From positions 186,001 through 250,000 of the forward strand of contig NZ_JACXAA010000002.1 in assembly GCF_014699035.1 (NCBI RefSeq): a stretch of DNA of 64,000 bases. Reading direction: 5' to 3'. Within the stretch, counting starts at the first letter, position 1. Each line of letters opens with the position of its first letter. Positions 16,970-26,142 of the stretch are shown here, piece by piece. Made by a program: the position numbers and the translations under genes. The DNA comes from Spirosoma validum (GTDB lineage: Bacteria > Bacteroidota > Bacteroidia > Cytophagales > Spirosomataceae). The notes below the pieces were generated by a model that saw only the letters and a list, made by a program, of their open reading frames with translations, did no database searches and was not told the origin of the DNA.

Positions 16970-17833
16970 ATGCAGGAAAAAAAGCTTACGTCCGTTTCGG
17001 GTTATTTATTTCTGTTGGCTGCTCTGTTGTGCTTTGGCTTTGCTGCCGTCGCCTTTATCAAGCTGTTCGCTACGTATGGTCCATTACCGGCCATGGTACT
17101 GGCAGCCGCTGGCTTTTTTATCTTGAAAGGCATTGTTGTCATTTATCCAAAGGAAGGCATGACTGCCACTTTCTTTGGCGATTATGTCGGGACTATTAAA
17201 GAAACGGGTTTGCAATGGGTGAATCCGCTCTACAGCAAAACGAAAATCAGTTTGCGTGCCCGTAACCTGAATGGCCAAACTCTGAAGGTCAATGATAAAA
17301 TGGGTAATCCGGTAGAGATTGCGGCTGTAGTAGTCTGGCAGGTGAAGGATACCGCTAAGGCCCTGTTTGAAGTCGATAACTACGTTAATTTCGTACAAAT
17401 TCAGTCAGAAGCAGCGGTACGAAAGCTGGCTAACTCCTATTCGTATGATCACATGGAAGACGAGGGCTCATCCGTAACGCTACGTGATAGTACTGGCCAG
17501 ATTAACGTATTTCTGGAAGAAGAGTTAAATGAGCGGCTCGAACGGGCGGGCGTTGACATTATTGAAGCGCGCGTAAGCCATTTAGCCTATTCATCCGAAA
17601 TTGCCGGGGCTATGCTCCAACGCCAGCAGGCATCGGCCATGATTGCAGCCCGTCGCCTGATTGTCGAAGGCGCCGTTGGCATGGTCGAAATGGCACTGGA
17701 GCGTCTGGAAAAAAATGGCGTGATTGCGTTGGATGAGGAACGTAAAGCCGCTATGGTCAGTAATTTGCTGGTTGTTTTATGCGGTGAAAAATCGGTCAGC
17801 CCCGTTGTCAATGCCGGAACATTATATAATTAA
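16970..17833 (+). CDS. SPFH/band 7 domain membrane protein
   Basis: A 287-residue protein with two N-terminal hydrophobic segments (about 13-35 and 41-60), then an SPFH/prohibitin-homology domain: FFGDYVGTIKETGLQWVNPL and later IEARVSHLAYSSEIAGAMLQ. A helical stretch follows (QASAMIAARRLIVEGAVGMV). SPFH proteins oligomerise on the membrane and organise microdomains or regulate proteases. A ribbon-helix-helix gene follows after a GA-rich hairpin. Family call is firm; partners are not visible. Confidence 0.88.
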   Translation: MQEKKLTSVSGYLFLLAALLCFGFAAVAFIKLFATYGPLPAMVLAAAGFFILKGIVVIYPKEGMTATFFGDYVGTIKETGLQWVNPLYSKTKISLRARNLNGQTLKVNDKMGNPVEIAAVVVWQVKDTAKALFEVDNYVNFVQIQSEAAVRKLANSYSYDHMEDEGSSVTLRDSTGQINVFLEEELNERLERAGVDIIEARVSHLAYSSEIAGAMLQRQQASAMIAARRLIVEGAVGMVEMALERLEKNGVIALDEERKAAMVSNLLVVLCGEKSVSPVVNAGTLYN

Positions 17834-17941
17834 AAGGAGGGAGAGGAGTAGAGGAATAGGAAGAAAGTGAAAAAGTGGAATCTATAAGACGTTTAAACCC
17901 CTTTTCCTTCTCGTCCCTTTCTTCCCTCTCCTCCCTTTATC
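17829..17941. repeat. GA/CT-rich intergenic hairpin, copy 2
   Basis: A purine-rich arm just after the SPFH stop (TAAAAGGAGGGAGAGGAG) faces a pyrimidine-rich arm ending at about 17941 (TTCCCTCTCCTCCCTTTA). Pairing is less perfect than in the copies at 12581 and 20761. Confidence 0.7.
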
Positions 17942-17943
17942 TT

Positions 17944-18141
17944 ATGGCTACAGAAAAAAAAGCGTTTGTACTGCGTATTCAGGCCGAAACGCTGAAAGAG
18001 CTGGAACAATGGGCCCAGGAGGAGTTCAGAAGCGTAAATGGGCAGATCGAATATTTATTGAACGATGCGCTCCGCAAGCGCAAGAAGCGTAACTCCAGTT
18101 CGCCCAGTGACGACACCGCTCAATCGGAACCGAATACGTAA
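17944..18141 (+). CDS. small ribbon-helix-helix (Arc-like) protein
   Basis: A 65-residue protein. KKAFVLRIQAETLKELEQWA is the beta strand and first helix of an Arc/MetJ-type fold and EFRSVNGQIEYLLNDALRKR is the second helix, ending in a basic tail. It could bind DNA as a dimer or regulate the upstream SPFH gene product. The ATG at 17944 is preferred; an upstream in-frame start at 17875 would lie inside the GA/CT-rich hairpin and add an unlike N-terminus. Confidence 0.75.
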   Translation: MATEKKAFVLRIQAETLKELEQWAQEEFRSVNGQIEYLLNDALRKRKKRNSSSPSDDTAQSEPNT

Positions 18142-18148
18142 CCTACTA

Positions 18149-18832
18149 TCAGTTTGGCGCATTACCGTAACTCTTGGCGGAAGCCGTTTTAGCCTCATAG
18201 TACACCAGAAGATTATAGTGATCAATCAGCACCAGGCGGCCCAGCAATGTCTTATCGTTGAGATTGTGACTCACTACGTACTTCCGTAGTTCACGATCGT
18301 AGGTAGTCATAATCGGCGTATAGATATCGCTGTAGAACCGATCTACGGATAATAACTGCCCAGCGTCCTGCACAAAATAATCGAAATGATCGTGGTTTTG
18401 CGCTATTGTCGGTTTATCGGTATAATTTTCCGGGTGCCCAAATGCCCGCTTCAAAAGACCACGGGATTGCCGGATACGGCGAACTACGGTTAACGATCCA
18501 TCCAGATAGATTTCAAAAAAACCATAAGTAATGTGGTCTTTCCGAAGCACATTCGGAAGAGATTTGAAAGATCGATATTTATGCTGGTCATAATCAAACC
18601 AGCCAAATTGAAGAACCTGATCGGCAGAGAAAGTCGATACCCGACCATCTGACTGACAAATCATGACCATTTCGGCCAGCCAGTTATACGATACGTTCCC
18701 TTCTAAAACCGTTTTATTAAGAAGCATCACCTGGCCTGCCTGCCACTTTATTTTTGGTGGTGAAGCTTGCGTAGAAATAACGCAAAAAAATACAATTATA
18801 GTTATTAAGATAGGTTTGTAAAAAGCTTTCAT
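18149..18832 (-). CDS. secreted protein of unknown function
   Basis: A 227-residue protein with a signal peptide (about 1-23, ending ISTQASPPK). The rest is mixed alpha/beta, for example GQVMLLNKTVLEGNVSYNWL and VSTFSADQVLQFGWFDYDQH. The last 60 residues are richer in charged residues. It converges on the ribbon-helix-helix gene. No family is recognised. The ATG at 18832 puts the signal peptide at the N-terminus; a longer frame to 18919 is less likely. Confidence 0.55.
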   Translation of the reverse strand: MKAFYKPILITIIVFFCVISTQASPPKIKWQAGQVMLLNKTVLEGNVSYNWLAEMVMICQSDGRVSTFSADQVLQFGWFDYDQHKYRSFKSLPNVLRKDHITYGFFEIYLDGSLTVVRRIRQSRGLLKRAFGHPENYTDKPTIAQNHDHFDYFVQDAGQLLSVDRFYSDIYTPIMTTYDRELRKYVVSHNLNDKTLLGRLVLIDHYNLLVYYEAKTASAKSYGNAPN

Positions 18833-19184
18833 GATTAGTAACGATAAGGAGAAAAATATAATTTTTTTGACAGTAAAGCCCGCCAGTAAAGCTGCTCTTC
18901 GTTCAGCTGTATACAGCAATTTAACTAATAGCTAACTAGCTTGTTATCAGCTATAAAATTGTCCTATTTGTCATTATTTGATTTTCTGTATATCGGATAT
19001 AATTGATAAAGGAAAAGAGGAGGATAATTCTATTTTTCTTTTATTCGTTTAAAAAAGTGCGAAGAGAAAGATTTATTCTATGGCCATTATTTATTTTATC
19101 TTTTTTTTTGTTGTATTGATATAATACAAAAAATGCGCCCAGAAAGAGCGCATTGGATATTACGAAACTAGGTAAGATGAAACG
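18833..19184. other. AT-rich intergenic stretch
   Basis: About 350 bases without a convincing gene, strongly AT-rich with T-tracts near 19100. Apart from the coaX terminator at its right end I see no conserved motif. It must contain the promoter of the gene starting at 18832, but no clear TAnnTTTG box at good spacing stands out. Confidence 0.6.
19125..19154 (-). terminator. Rho-independent terminator of coaX
   Basis: Arms AATGCGC (19132-19138) and GCGCATT (19148-19154) form a GC-rich stem. Read on the minus strand it is followed by a run of T residues, the classic intrinsic terminator layout, 31 bases past the coaX stop. Confidence 0.8.
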
Positions 19185-19961
19185 TTACGTAGTCGATGTT
19201 CGAACCAATTCACCGATCAATCGTACGCCTTCTAGCGTAAACGACGGAATGATATCCACGAAGGCATCGCGCAGGGATGGAATTCGTCCCGACAGGCCGC
19301 CCGTTGCTACCGCGATACAGTCGCCGTTCAGTTCAGCTTTGATACGTTCCAGCAGCGAACGAACCAGACCTTCGTAACCCAGTATGACGCCCGCCTGAAT
19401 GGCATGGGTTGTACTCGTACCAAGCGCAGAGGTTGGTACTTCAATCGGTACTTCAGGTAACTGAGCGGTATTAGCAAAGAGCGATCGAATGGCCGTCTTT
19501 AGTCCGGGCGCAATAGCTACACCGATTATCTTACCAGCGCCCGATACAGTCGTGAAAGTCAATGCTGTACCGAAGTCGACCACGACACAATTACGTTGGT
19601 AACGCGTATAGGCCGCCAGCGCATTAGCGACCAGATCGGCACCGATCTCATGCGGACGAATAATTTCGATGGGGAGTAATGGATAAATTCCGGGACCAAC
19701 AACGATAGGAGCAAAGCCAAAAAGTTCAGACAGCATAGCCCGCATGGTAGGTGTCAGGCCGGGGACTACGCTACTTAACACAGTGGATTTTACGGCGCTC
19801 AGCGGAATGCTGGCTTCAAGTAACCAGAGCCTTAGGCGACGTTCGTAGGACTCAGCCGTTTCTTCGCGTTGGGCTGGCGTACGCCATACGTGTTGCCAGG
19901 TAGTTTGGTCGTAAAGTCCGAAAACGGCATCGGTATTGCCAATATCAACGATAATTTGCAC
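19185..19961 (-). CDS. coaX: type III pantothenate kinase
   Basis: A 258-residue CoaX, which phosphorylates pantothenate in the first step of coenzyme A synthesis. The N-terminal phosphate loop IIVDIGNTDAVFGLYD, the middle block HEIGADLVANALAAYTRY and the second loop VVDFGTALTFTTV are all present. It starts with GTG at 19961, since no ATG precedes the conserved D-I-G-N-T. Length normal. It is followed by a strong terminator, and tsaB lies upstream on the same strand. Confidence 0.93.
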   Translation of the reverse strand: MQIIVDIGNTDAVFGLYDQTTWQHVWRTPAQREETAESYERRLRLWLLEASIPLSAVKSTVLSSVVPGLTPTMRAMLSELFGFAPIVVGPGIYPLLPIEIIRPHEIGADLVANALAAYTRYQRNCVVVDFGTALTFTTVSGAGKIIGVAIAPGLKTAIRSLFANTAQLPEVPIEVPTSALGTSTTHAIQAGVILGYEGLVRSLLERIKAELNGDCIAVATGGLSGRIPSLRDAFVDIIPSFTLEGVRLIGELVRTSTT

Positions 19962-20063
19962 AGGAGCAGAAAATAGACGATTGTCGGGGCGAAGTAAGGA
20001 GAAAAATGGCAGATTCCCGCGTAATCCCTATTCGCATTGACTATATCTGCTGACTCGTAGCCA

Positions 20064-20753
20064 TTAAAGAATCGCTTTGCGGGGTTGGGTTGTCATGAAA
20101 TCTTTCAGGTAGAACGGCTCAAACGTAGCCAAATTCTCGAACTGGCTCGTTGAAAAGGCTACCGTTGCCAATTTTCCGATAGTACGGGCAGAGGGTACTA
20201 CGTTCGCGTCCGGAAAAATGGCATTCGGATGCTCTCCCAACAGCGCCCGACACTTGGCAGCTCCATCACCGAAAAAAACAACGGGTCCTTGTGTCAGCCA
20301 GCCGGTGAACGAAGTTTCGTCAATAATTTGCGCTGACGTTGGCTCTAGTTCCTGTCCGGACGTATTGTAAAACGCACAATAAACTTCCATACGTCGGGCA
20401 TCCAGCATGGGGCACAAAACATAGGTCGCTGGGAAATAAGCCTGGACTTGCGATGCCATCGCAGCTAACGTATTGATGGCTAGCAGTGGTTTATCCAGGG
20501 CAAAACAAAGCCCTTTGGCAGTTGAAACGCCAATTCGTAAGCCTGTATACGAGCCCGGTCCTTTCGCAACGGCAATAGCATCAACCTGAGCAAGTTCGTA
20601 ACCAGCTTGCCGTACTACGTCGTTGAGGAGCGTAGTGAGCATGGCTGATGAGGTTCGCTCCGTGAATAGTTCGTAACTACCCAATAAAATGCCCTGACTA
20701 TGGAGAGCAACAGAACAGACCGTGGTAGACGTATCGAGGGAGAGAATGAGCAT
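20064..20753 (-). CDS. tsaB: tRNA t6A biosynthesis protein TsaB
   Basis: A 229-residue TsaB, the inactive Kae1-like partner that with TsaD and TsaE builds threonylcarbamoyladenosine at position 37 of ANN-decoding tRNAs. The signature AVAKGPGSYTGLRIGVSTAK is present, and the N-terminal LILSLDTSTTVCSVAL is an ASKHA fold start. Length fits. It is downstream of the CtpA-like protease gene, separated by a GA-rich hairpin, and upstream of coaX. Confidence 0.92.
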   Translation of the reverse strand: MLILSLDTSTTVCSVALHSQGILLGSYELFTERTSSAMLTTLLNDVVRQAGYELAQVDAIAVAKGPGSYTGLRIGVSTAKGLCFALDKPLLAINTLAAMASQVQAYFPATYVLCPMLDARRMEVYCAFYNTSGQELEPTSAQIIDETSFTGWLTQGPVVFFGDGAAKCRALLGEHPNAIFPDANVVPSARTIGKLATVAFSTSQFENLATFEPFYLKDFMTTQPRKAIL

Positions 20754-20760
20754 TAGAAGA

Positions 20761-20850
20761 GAAAAAGGAGGAGCGGGAGGAAGGGGAGAAAAGGGAGAGC
20801 GAAAAATGCCTCCTTTCTTTCCTCCCCTTCCTCCCGCTCCTACTTCTTTT
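20761..20850. repeat. GA/CT-rich intergenic hairpin, copy 3
   Basis: The purine arm (20762-20793, with GGAGGAGCGGGAGGAAGGGG) pairs over about 30 bases with the pyrimidine arm (20815-20850). This is the best-paired member of the family and fills the tsaB/protease gap. Confidence 0.85.
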
Positions 20851-22507
20851 ATTTACTTTTCAGAATCGTGCTATACCGCCCCATATCTTTAAAGAGATCA
20901 AGAGCGGCTTTCATTTCGGGGTCGGTGGCAAAAGAAGCTTCTTTGATGCCTTTTTGCAGGTAATAGTGCCCGGCAATCTCCTGCTCTAAAAGGGTTTTTA
21001 GTTCAGGCTTAAACGTGTTCAGATCCGCATCTTTGCTGTGCGACATTTTCGTTTTAAGCGACTTCAACTGATCCTGAATCTGGTCAAAATATTTTTCCTT
21101 TTTTGCGGATGCTTCCAGGGTGCCGAGATCTTTTTCGACCTGAGTTGTGTAGTCATACTCTTTGTCGCTCAACCACTTTGTAAAGGCCTGGTAGTCGGCA
21201 TCCGTCAATTTGAACTCCTTGGCGGGTTTAATGCTTGGGTGCTCATGGCGATATTTCACGGCGTAATCAAAAATCAATCCCTTGTTCGTCAGACTTAGGG
21301 CAATGGGCGTAGGCGTTTGCGCTTCAACCACTACGTCTGGCAGAACGCCACCGCCATCGTAAACAACCCGCCCTGCTTTCGTTTTAAACGCTGTTTTGAG
21401 CGAATCAGGAATTTTACCAACGCTGCCGTCGGGGTTGCGGTGGCTGTAATCAATAGCCTGAATGCATCGTCCGCTCGGAATATAATATTTCGCCGTCGTG
21501 ATTTTCAGCTTCGTATTGAACGACAGTTCGCGGGTCGTCTGCACGAGCCCCTTTCCGTACGTACGTTGACCAACCAGAACGCCCCGATCATAGTCCTGAA
21601 TGACGCCCGACACAATCTCAGCCGCCGAAGCACTATGATTGTTTGTCAGTACGATGATGGGCATGTCAAGATCTACGGGCGGGCTCGTAGCGGTATAGGT
21701 TTTATTCCACTCCGTTACTTTCCCTTTCGTCGTAACCACTTCTGAATCTTTCGGAATAAAAAGATTCGAAATATCGATGGCCATGTTGAGTAGTCCACCG
21801 GGATTCTCGCGAACATCGAGAATGAGTTTTTTCATTCCCTTTCCTTTCAATTCCTGGAAAGCCGTACGCACTTCCCGGGCAGCGGTGGCTGTAAAATCCT
21901 TAAGGTCGATATAACCCACCTCATCGGAAACCATGCCGTAATACGGTACATTGGTCATTTTCACGACATCGCGAGTGACGCTCAGTTCTACCGGATCTTT
22001 CTGACCATAGCGCTGTACCGTCAATTTGACGGCCGTATTGTTCTGACCTTTCAGCAATTTACCCGGGTCGGCTTCTTTCAGGTTTTTCAACGTTACCCCG
22101 TCGATTTTAACAACCTCATCGCCAATCTGAAGACCAGATTTTTCGGCTGGTGTGCCTTCGTAAACCATCAAAACGATATTTCTCCCCTGCCGTTGACCGA
22201 TGAGCGCGCCGATCCCATTATAGCGACCGGTGGTCATGGTCATATAATCCTCGATTTCATCCTCGGCGAAAAAATTCGTGTATGGATCGAGAGCCTTTAA
22301 CATCGCATCGATGCTGGTTTTGACCATTCGGTTGGGATTGATCTCATCGACGTAGTACAAGTTCAGTTCTTTGAACAACGTAGCGTAGATGTCGAGGTTA
22401 CGAGCGATCTCAAAAAAGCGGTCGTCGTTTTTAAACGAGAAAAAACCGATGCCACCCGCTACGAGAGCCGACGACGCAAGAAGGGTGAGACGTTTGGGAA
22501 AGCGCAT
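20849..22507 (-). CDS. S41 family C-terminal processing protease (CtpA-like)
   Basis: A 552-residue periplasmic serine protease. N-terminal signal/anchor (about 8-24), a PDZ domain around residues 85-165 (GIGALIGQRQGRNIVLMVYE, then GDEVVKIDG), and an S41 catalytic core with Ser in NNHSASAAEIVSG and Lys in TYGKGLVQTT forming the Ser-Lys dyad. The C-terminal 130 residues are helical and charged. Such proteases trim C-termini of envelope proteins. It lies between rnpA and tsaB on the same strand. Confidence 0.9.
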   Translation of the reverse strand: MRFPKRLTLLASSALVAGGIGFFSFKNDDRFFEIARNLDIYATLFKELNLYYVDEINPNRMVKTSIDAMLKALDPYTNFFAEDEIEDYMTMTTGRYNGIGALIGQRQGRNIVLMVYEGTPAEKSGLQIGDEVVKIDGVTLKNLKEADPGKLLKGQNNTAVKLTVQRYGQKDPVELSVTRDVVKMTNVPYYGMVSDEVGYIDLKDFTATAAREVRTAFQELKGKGMKKLILDVRENPGGLLNMAIDISNLFIPKDSEVVTTKGKVTEWNKTYTATSPPVDLDMPIIVLTNNHSASAAEIVSGVIQDYDRGVLVGQRTYGKGLVQTTRELSFNTKLKITTAKYYIPSGRCIQAIDYSHRNPDGSVGKIPDSLKTAFKTKAGRVVYDGGGVLPDVVVEAQTPTPIALSLTNKGLIFDYAVKYRHEHPSIKPAKEFKLTDADYQAFTKWLSDKEYDYTTQVEKDLGTLEASAKKEKYFDQIQDQLKSLKTKMSHSKDADLNTFKPELKTLLEQEIAGHYYLQKGIKEASFATDPEMKAALDLFKDMGRYSTILKSK

Positions 22508-22621
22508 AGATTGAGTCGTTAGTTGTCAACGGACCGCCGTAGCGATGGTCCGACGTAGCGGTTAAGAATCGTAAGTAGTCATTAGCCGATCGTATAGTGC
22601 TTTGTGGTATACTATTGGCTG

Positions 22622-23008
22622 TTAACTGCCGACTTTTTGTATTGCTAATTTCATACCTTTTTCTATCTCTTCAAACGAAATTATTTGTTTGGCGGTATAA
22701 AGAAAAGCAATGGAGAACGGAGCCGCCTTGTTGGGTTTGAACAAATGCTTATTAAGCCGATACGCTTCCCGCACCCGCCGACGAATAAGGTTCCGGTCGA
22801 CAGCGCGCTTAAACATTCGTTTAGGTACCGTAATGACAACAGAATTGGTCGAAACGTTGCTTTCTGGATCGGTTTTGGGCTGGGGAAGATAGAGTACCCG
22901 AAACGGAAAAAGGTAGAACGTCCCTACGGTCGCACTACCTTTTTTGAATAATTCACCGAGAATTTTTTTGCTGCAAAGCCGTTCCGATTTGGTGAAGGTT
23001 TGCGGCAT
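22622..23008 (-). CDS. rnpA: ribonuclease P protein component
   Basis: A 128-residue RnpA, the small basic protein that helps RNase P RNA bind pre-tRNA. The motif block AVDRNLIRRRVREAYRLNKH is the conserved RNR region, and the start FTKSERLCSKKILGELFKKG is typical. It lies downstream of rpmH on the same strand, the widely conserved rpmH-rnpA order. No dnaA is next to them, as expected in Bacteroidota. Confidence 0.93.
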   Translation of the reverse strand: MPQTFTKSERLCSKKILGELFKKGSATVGTFYLFPFRVLYLPQPKTDPESNVSTNSVVITVPKRMFKRAVDRNLIRRRVREAYRLNKHLFKPNKAAPFSIAFLYTAKQIISFEEIEKGMKLAIQKVGS

Positions 23009-23081
23009 AAAATTGAGTCGATAGCCGTCAGTCGATAGCCATTCGTGAAAAGTAAGAATACTATTGACTACTACCTGTCAA

Positions 23082-23249
23082 CTAGATTTTAAAGCGTTCG
23101 CCTTTTTTCTCGTCGGATACGGTCAGTTTGTGGCGACCTTTAGCCCGACGGCGGGCCAGCACCTGACGGCCGTTAGCAGTAGCCATCCGCTCACGGAAAC
23201 CGTGTTTGTTTTTCCGCTTCCGGTTCGATGGTTGGTACGTTCTTTTCAT
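23082..23249 (-). CDS. rpmH: 50S ribosomal protein L34
   Basis: A 55-residue basic protein starting [20 protein letters not shown] with the conserved core [20 protein letters not shown], unmistakably L34. It is part of the large ribosomal subunit. It precedes rnpA on the same strand. The plus-strand open frame across the same bases is a shadow. Confidence 0.97.
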   Translation of the reverse strand: MKRTYQPSNRKRKNKHGFRERMATANGRQVLARRRAKGRHKLTVSDEKKGERFKI

Positions 23250-23291
23250 GATCTATCTTGCCTAAAAATCGTTATTTTCCAAATGAGTCCG

Positions 23292-23322
23292 CAAAGATAG
23301 GAAAATCAGAATAGTTTACCAA
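23292..23322 (-). promoter_or_regulatory. candidate rpmH promoter
   Basis: On the minus strand TATCTTTG (23292-23299) matches the -7 consensus TAnnTTTG, and TTG (23320-23322) lies 20 bases upstream, the spacing of Bacteroidota housekeeping promoters. The -7 box is 43 bases ahead of the rpmH start. This is the best-formed promoter I found here. Confidence 0.65.
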
Positions 23323-23468
23323 GCTCCGATTTAGAAAAACGTTTTAACGAATTGAGGGTTACATCTTTGAGTAGCCAATGGGAACTGTCGGGCAGTTTAT
23401 CGACTTGCTTTCAGTAACTCCTCTATCTGGCTGCAAAAAATATTGTTGCCTTAGCGTACCGTCAATTT

Positions 23469-25037
23469 ATGCACTATCGCCTGTCTGCTGACCAAAGTCC
23501 CCATTATATTGCTGTTGAAACGCACTTAATAGATATTCAGAACCTATTCGAAGTTGAGCTTCAACTACCTGCCTGGCGACCAGGACGTTATGAGTTGCAG
23601 CAATTTGCTAAAAATATTCAGCGCTTTGATATTGTTGATGGGGAAGGAAATCCATTACGTTTCCACAAGATCACCAAAGATCGCTGGCTTGTTCAGACAA
23701 ACGGAGTGCCTGAACTGACTGTCCGTTACAATTACTACGCTTTGCTGCCAACGCCTAATCTGCTCAATGCCGGCAGTAGTTTTATTAATGATACATGTCT
23801 CTATGTAAATCCGGTCAATTTATGTCTGTATGCTGAAGGACGTATTGACGAGCCCTGTACACTTGAACTGGACATTCCGGACAACTGGACGATTGCCTGC
23901 GGACTGAAACAAACGGCTCCGAAAACGCTCTGGGCCGCCGATTTTTATGAATTGGTTGACTGTCCATTAATAGCTGCGCCCGTTCTGCAACATATTCAGT
24001 ATGAAGTAAAGGGAATCTCGTTTCATGTCTGGATTCAGGGTGGGCGACGTACCGATGGCGATCCTACGTTTAATGCCGATCGAATTGTACAGGATTTCAG
24101 TCGTTTCTCAGAGCAGCAACTCAGGCTGTACGGTGAATTTCCTGAACAGGAATATCACTTCCTGACGCTGGTTTTACCTGTGCCCTATTATCACGGTGTC
24201 GAGCATCGCAATTCGACGGTGCTTGTGCTTGGGCCGAACGACGAAGGCGAGGGTATTTATCAGGACTTGCTGGGCGTATCATCGCACGAGTTGTTTCATG
24301 CCTGGAACATCATTCGAATTCGACCTGCCGAATTGCTTCCTTACGATTTCACGAAGGAAAATTACTTTCCAACCTGCTTTGTCGCTGAAGGCGTTACGAC
24401 ATATTACGGCGATTTAATGCTTCGGCAGTCGGGCGTTTTTACGGATGAAGCGTATCTGAAAGAGCTACAGGTATTGTTCAAACGCCATTTTGAGAACAAC
24501 GGCCGGGCGTTTCAGTCACTGGTCGAATCGTCCTGGGATTTATGGCTCGATGGCTACGACAAAGGCGTACCGGATCGTAAAGTGTCGGTTTATCACAAAG
24601 GCGCCATTTCTGCTCTTATTCTGGACCTGCACATCCGAAAATTAACTGACCATTCCCACTCGTTAGACGACGTAATGCGGCTCATGTGGCAACGGTTTGG
24701 TAAACCATTCATTGGCTACACGCTGGATGATTACCGAGCCATAACCGAAGACGTAACCGGTGAATCACTGGAGTGGTACTACGACCTGTGTATTTTGGGT
24801 AACGAACCGCTCGAAGCAAAACTTAACGAGTATCTGGCCTGGGTCGGGCTGCAAGTGGTCTATGAGGAACCCAGCGCCGATCAGCCAGGTGGCATTCGAT
24901 TGGTTGAAGTTGATGACGTGAACAGTCGTCAGCAACGCGCAAAATGGTTCGGCGGCACACTTACGGACCCACCACACGGAGAGCAGGCTGAACTTGTACC
25001 AGAAGAGAAACTAGGCAAAAACGTGGTTGCAAAATGA
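23469..25037 (+). CDS. M61 family metallopeptidase (glycyl aminopeptidase-like)
   Basis: A 522-residue zinc peptidase. The gluzincin motif is HELFH at residues 273-277 (SSHELFHAWNIIRIRP) with a downstream acidic block FVAEGVTTYYGDL supplying the third ligand Glu. The N-terminal beta domain (MHYRLSADQSPHYIAVETHL) is typical of M61. The protein is shorter than M61 members that end with a full PDZ domain; here only about 70 residues follow the catalytic part. No signal peptide is evident, so it is probably cytoplasmic. Confidence 0.85.
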   Translation: MHYRLSADQSPHYIAVETHLIDIQNLFEVELQLPAWRPGRYELQQFAKNIQRFDIVDGEGNPLRFHKITKDRWLVQTNGVPELTVRYNYYALLPTPNLLNAGSSFINDTCLYVNPVNLCLYAEGRIDEPCTLELDIPDNWTIACGLKQTAPKTLWAADFYELVDCPLIAAPVLQHIQYEVKGISFHVWIQGGRRTDGDPTFNADRIVQDFSRFSEQQLRLYGEFPEQEYHFLTLVLPVPYYHGVEHRNSTVLVLGPNDEGEGIYQDLLGVSSHELFHAWNIIRIRPAELLPYDFTKENYFPTCFVAEGVTTYYGDLMLRQSGVFTDEAYLKELQVLFKRHFENNGRAFQSLVESSWDLWLDGYDKGVPDRKVSVYHKGAISALILDLHIRKLTDHSHSLDDVMRLMWQRFGKPFIGYTLDDYRAITEDVTGESLEWYYDLCILGNEPLEAKLNEYLAWVGLQVVYEEPSADQPGGIRLVEVDDVNSRQQRAKWFGGTLTDPPHGEQAELVPEEKLGKNVVAK

Positions 25038-25047
25038 GGGTAACTAC

Positions 25048-25080
25048 AAACTTATAAGGTCTCTGAGACCTTATAAGTTT
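25048..25080. terminator. perfect palindrome between convergent genes
   Basis: Sixteen-base perfect arms AAACTTATAAGGTCTC and GAGACCTTATAAGTTT around one base. It sits 11 bases past the M61 stop and 16 before the DUF389 stop, where a bidirectional terminator would be expected, with A/T runs at both edges. Confidence 0.7.
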
Positions 25081-25095
25081 AAGCTGCCTGATTAC

Positions 25096-26022
25096 TTAAA
25101 CAATAGGCTTACGCTTATGCAGTAGTTGTTGTTTTGCCATAAACACCACATAACAGGAGGCTACAATTAAGGCTACATCCAAACCGAATCGCTCGGCACC
25201 TTCGAGTGCCAGAGACCACTGTCCACAGGCTATCGACACGCCAATCATGGCGGCTGCCGAAATGATGACCATAGCAATCAGCGCACCAGCAATAATACTA
25301 CGTCGGTAAGAAGCAATGATAATGGCTCCGGACAACGTACCGCAAATAGAAACAATGATGTCTTTGGTAGAGGGATGAGCCATCATGTCCACAGCCTGAT
25401 TTCTGACAAACTCCTCTTCACTGGCGGCTCCCAACCAACGTAACAACAGGAATGTCAATACTGAAGCCAGAATTAGCGTACCATAGCCCATCAGAACAGA
25501 CCTTAGTCCTCGTTTGATGGTGTGGAAGTTATTCAGGACAAGACCTAAGGGTATTTGGGCAATTGGTTCGAAACCCGGCGCAATAACCGAAGCAGCGACG
25601 AAAGCAACGACCTGTGGTACGGGTTCTGAGACTAACCCGACAGCAGACATAGCACCACCCAGGGCCATGAGTGATAGATAATTACCCGTCACCCGTCCCT
25701 GATGGCGCAGCCCCGTTTCCATCTCTTCCCAAATCGCTTCGTCGATGTCGTTTTCAACTAACGAATCATTTTGTGGGTCAATGATGCTGGCTTGCTCGGC
25801 GGTGGCAATCGAATACGTTGTGCCCTTACAAACATCCGCGATTCGGCGTAAGGCTTCATCAATGCCTTTATTCAGGGTCTGAAGCGTTAGAATATCGCCG
25901 ATGGGTTTGATGGAACCGCCCCGTTGCACCGACAGCCCGACAACACAATCTAAGGGTTCAAGCTGACTGATGAGTTTGTCAGTATGGTCGGAAGGTAGCG
26001 ATACGACTAAGGTACGATGCAT
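25096..26022 (-). CDS. DUF389 membrane protein (TIGR00341-like)
   Basis: A 308-residue protein with a soluble N-terminal domain of about 115 residues, then about six transmembrane helices including FVAASVIAPGFEPIAQIPLG, and a C-terminal helix ending in basic residues. The pattern of a small alpha/beta domain before a DUF389 membrane core fits the TIGR00341 group. The ATG at 26022 (MHRTLVVSLP) is preferred over 26055. Function unknown; it is divergent from the amidase gene. Confidence 0.7.
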   Translation of the reverse strand: MHRTLVVSLPSDHTDKLISQLEPLDCVVGLSVQRGGSIKPIGDILTLQTLNKGIDEALRRIADVCKGTTYSIATAEQASIIDPQNDSLVENDIDEAIWEEMETGLRHQGRVTGNYLSLMALGGAMSAVGLVSEPVPQVVAFVAASVIAPGFEPIAQIPLGLVLNNFHTIKRGLRSVLMGYGTLILASVLTFLLLRWLGAASEEEFVRNQAVDMMAHPSTKDIIVSICGTLSGAIIIASYRRSIIAGALIAMVIISAAAMIGVSIACGQWSLALEGAERFGLDVALIVASCYVVFMAKQQLLHKRKPIV

Positions 26023-26142
26023 AAAGAGCGATTGATTTCTATAAAGTGTAACCAAATCAGCAACCGACGGTTGTAAAACTCATCAGATTCGCAGGTCGAA
26101 TATCGTTTTTGAGTACCTTCCGGCCTGATTCCTGTCTACTCT

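Noticed and set aside
23064..23300. Plus-strand open frame across rpmH
   Set aside because: It is the antisense shadow of the L34 gene, whose protein sequence is unmistakable.
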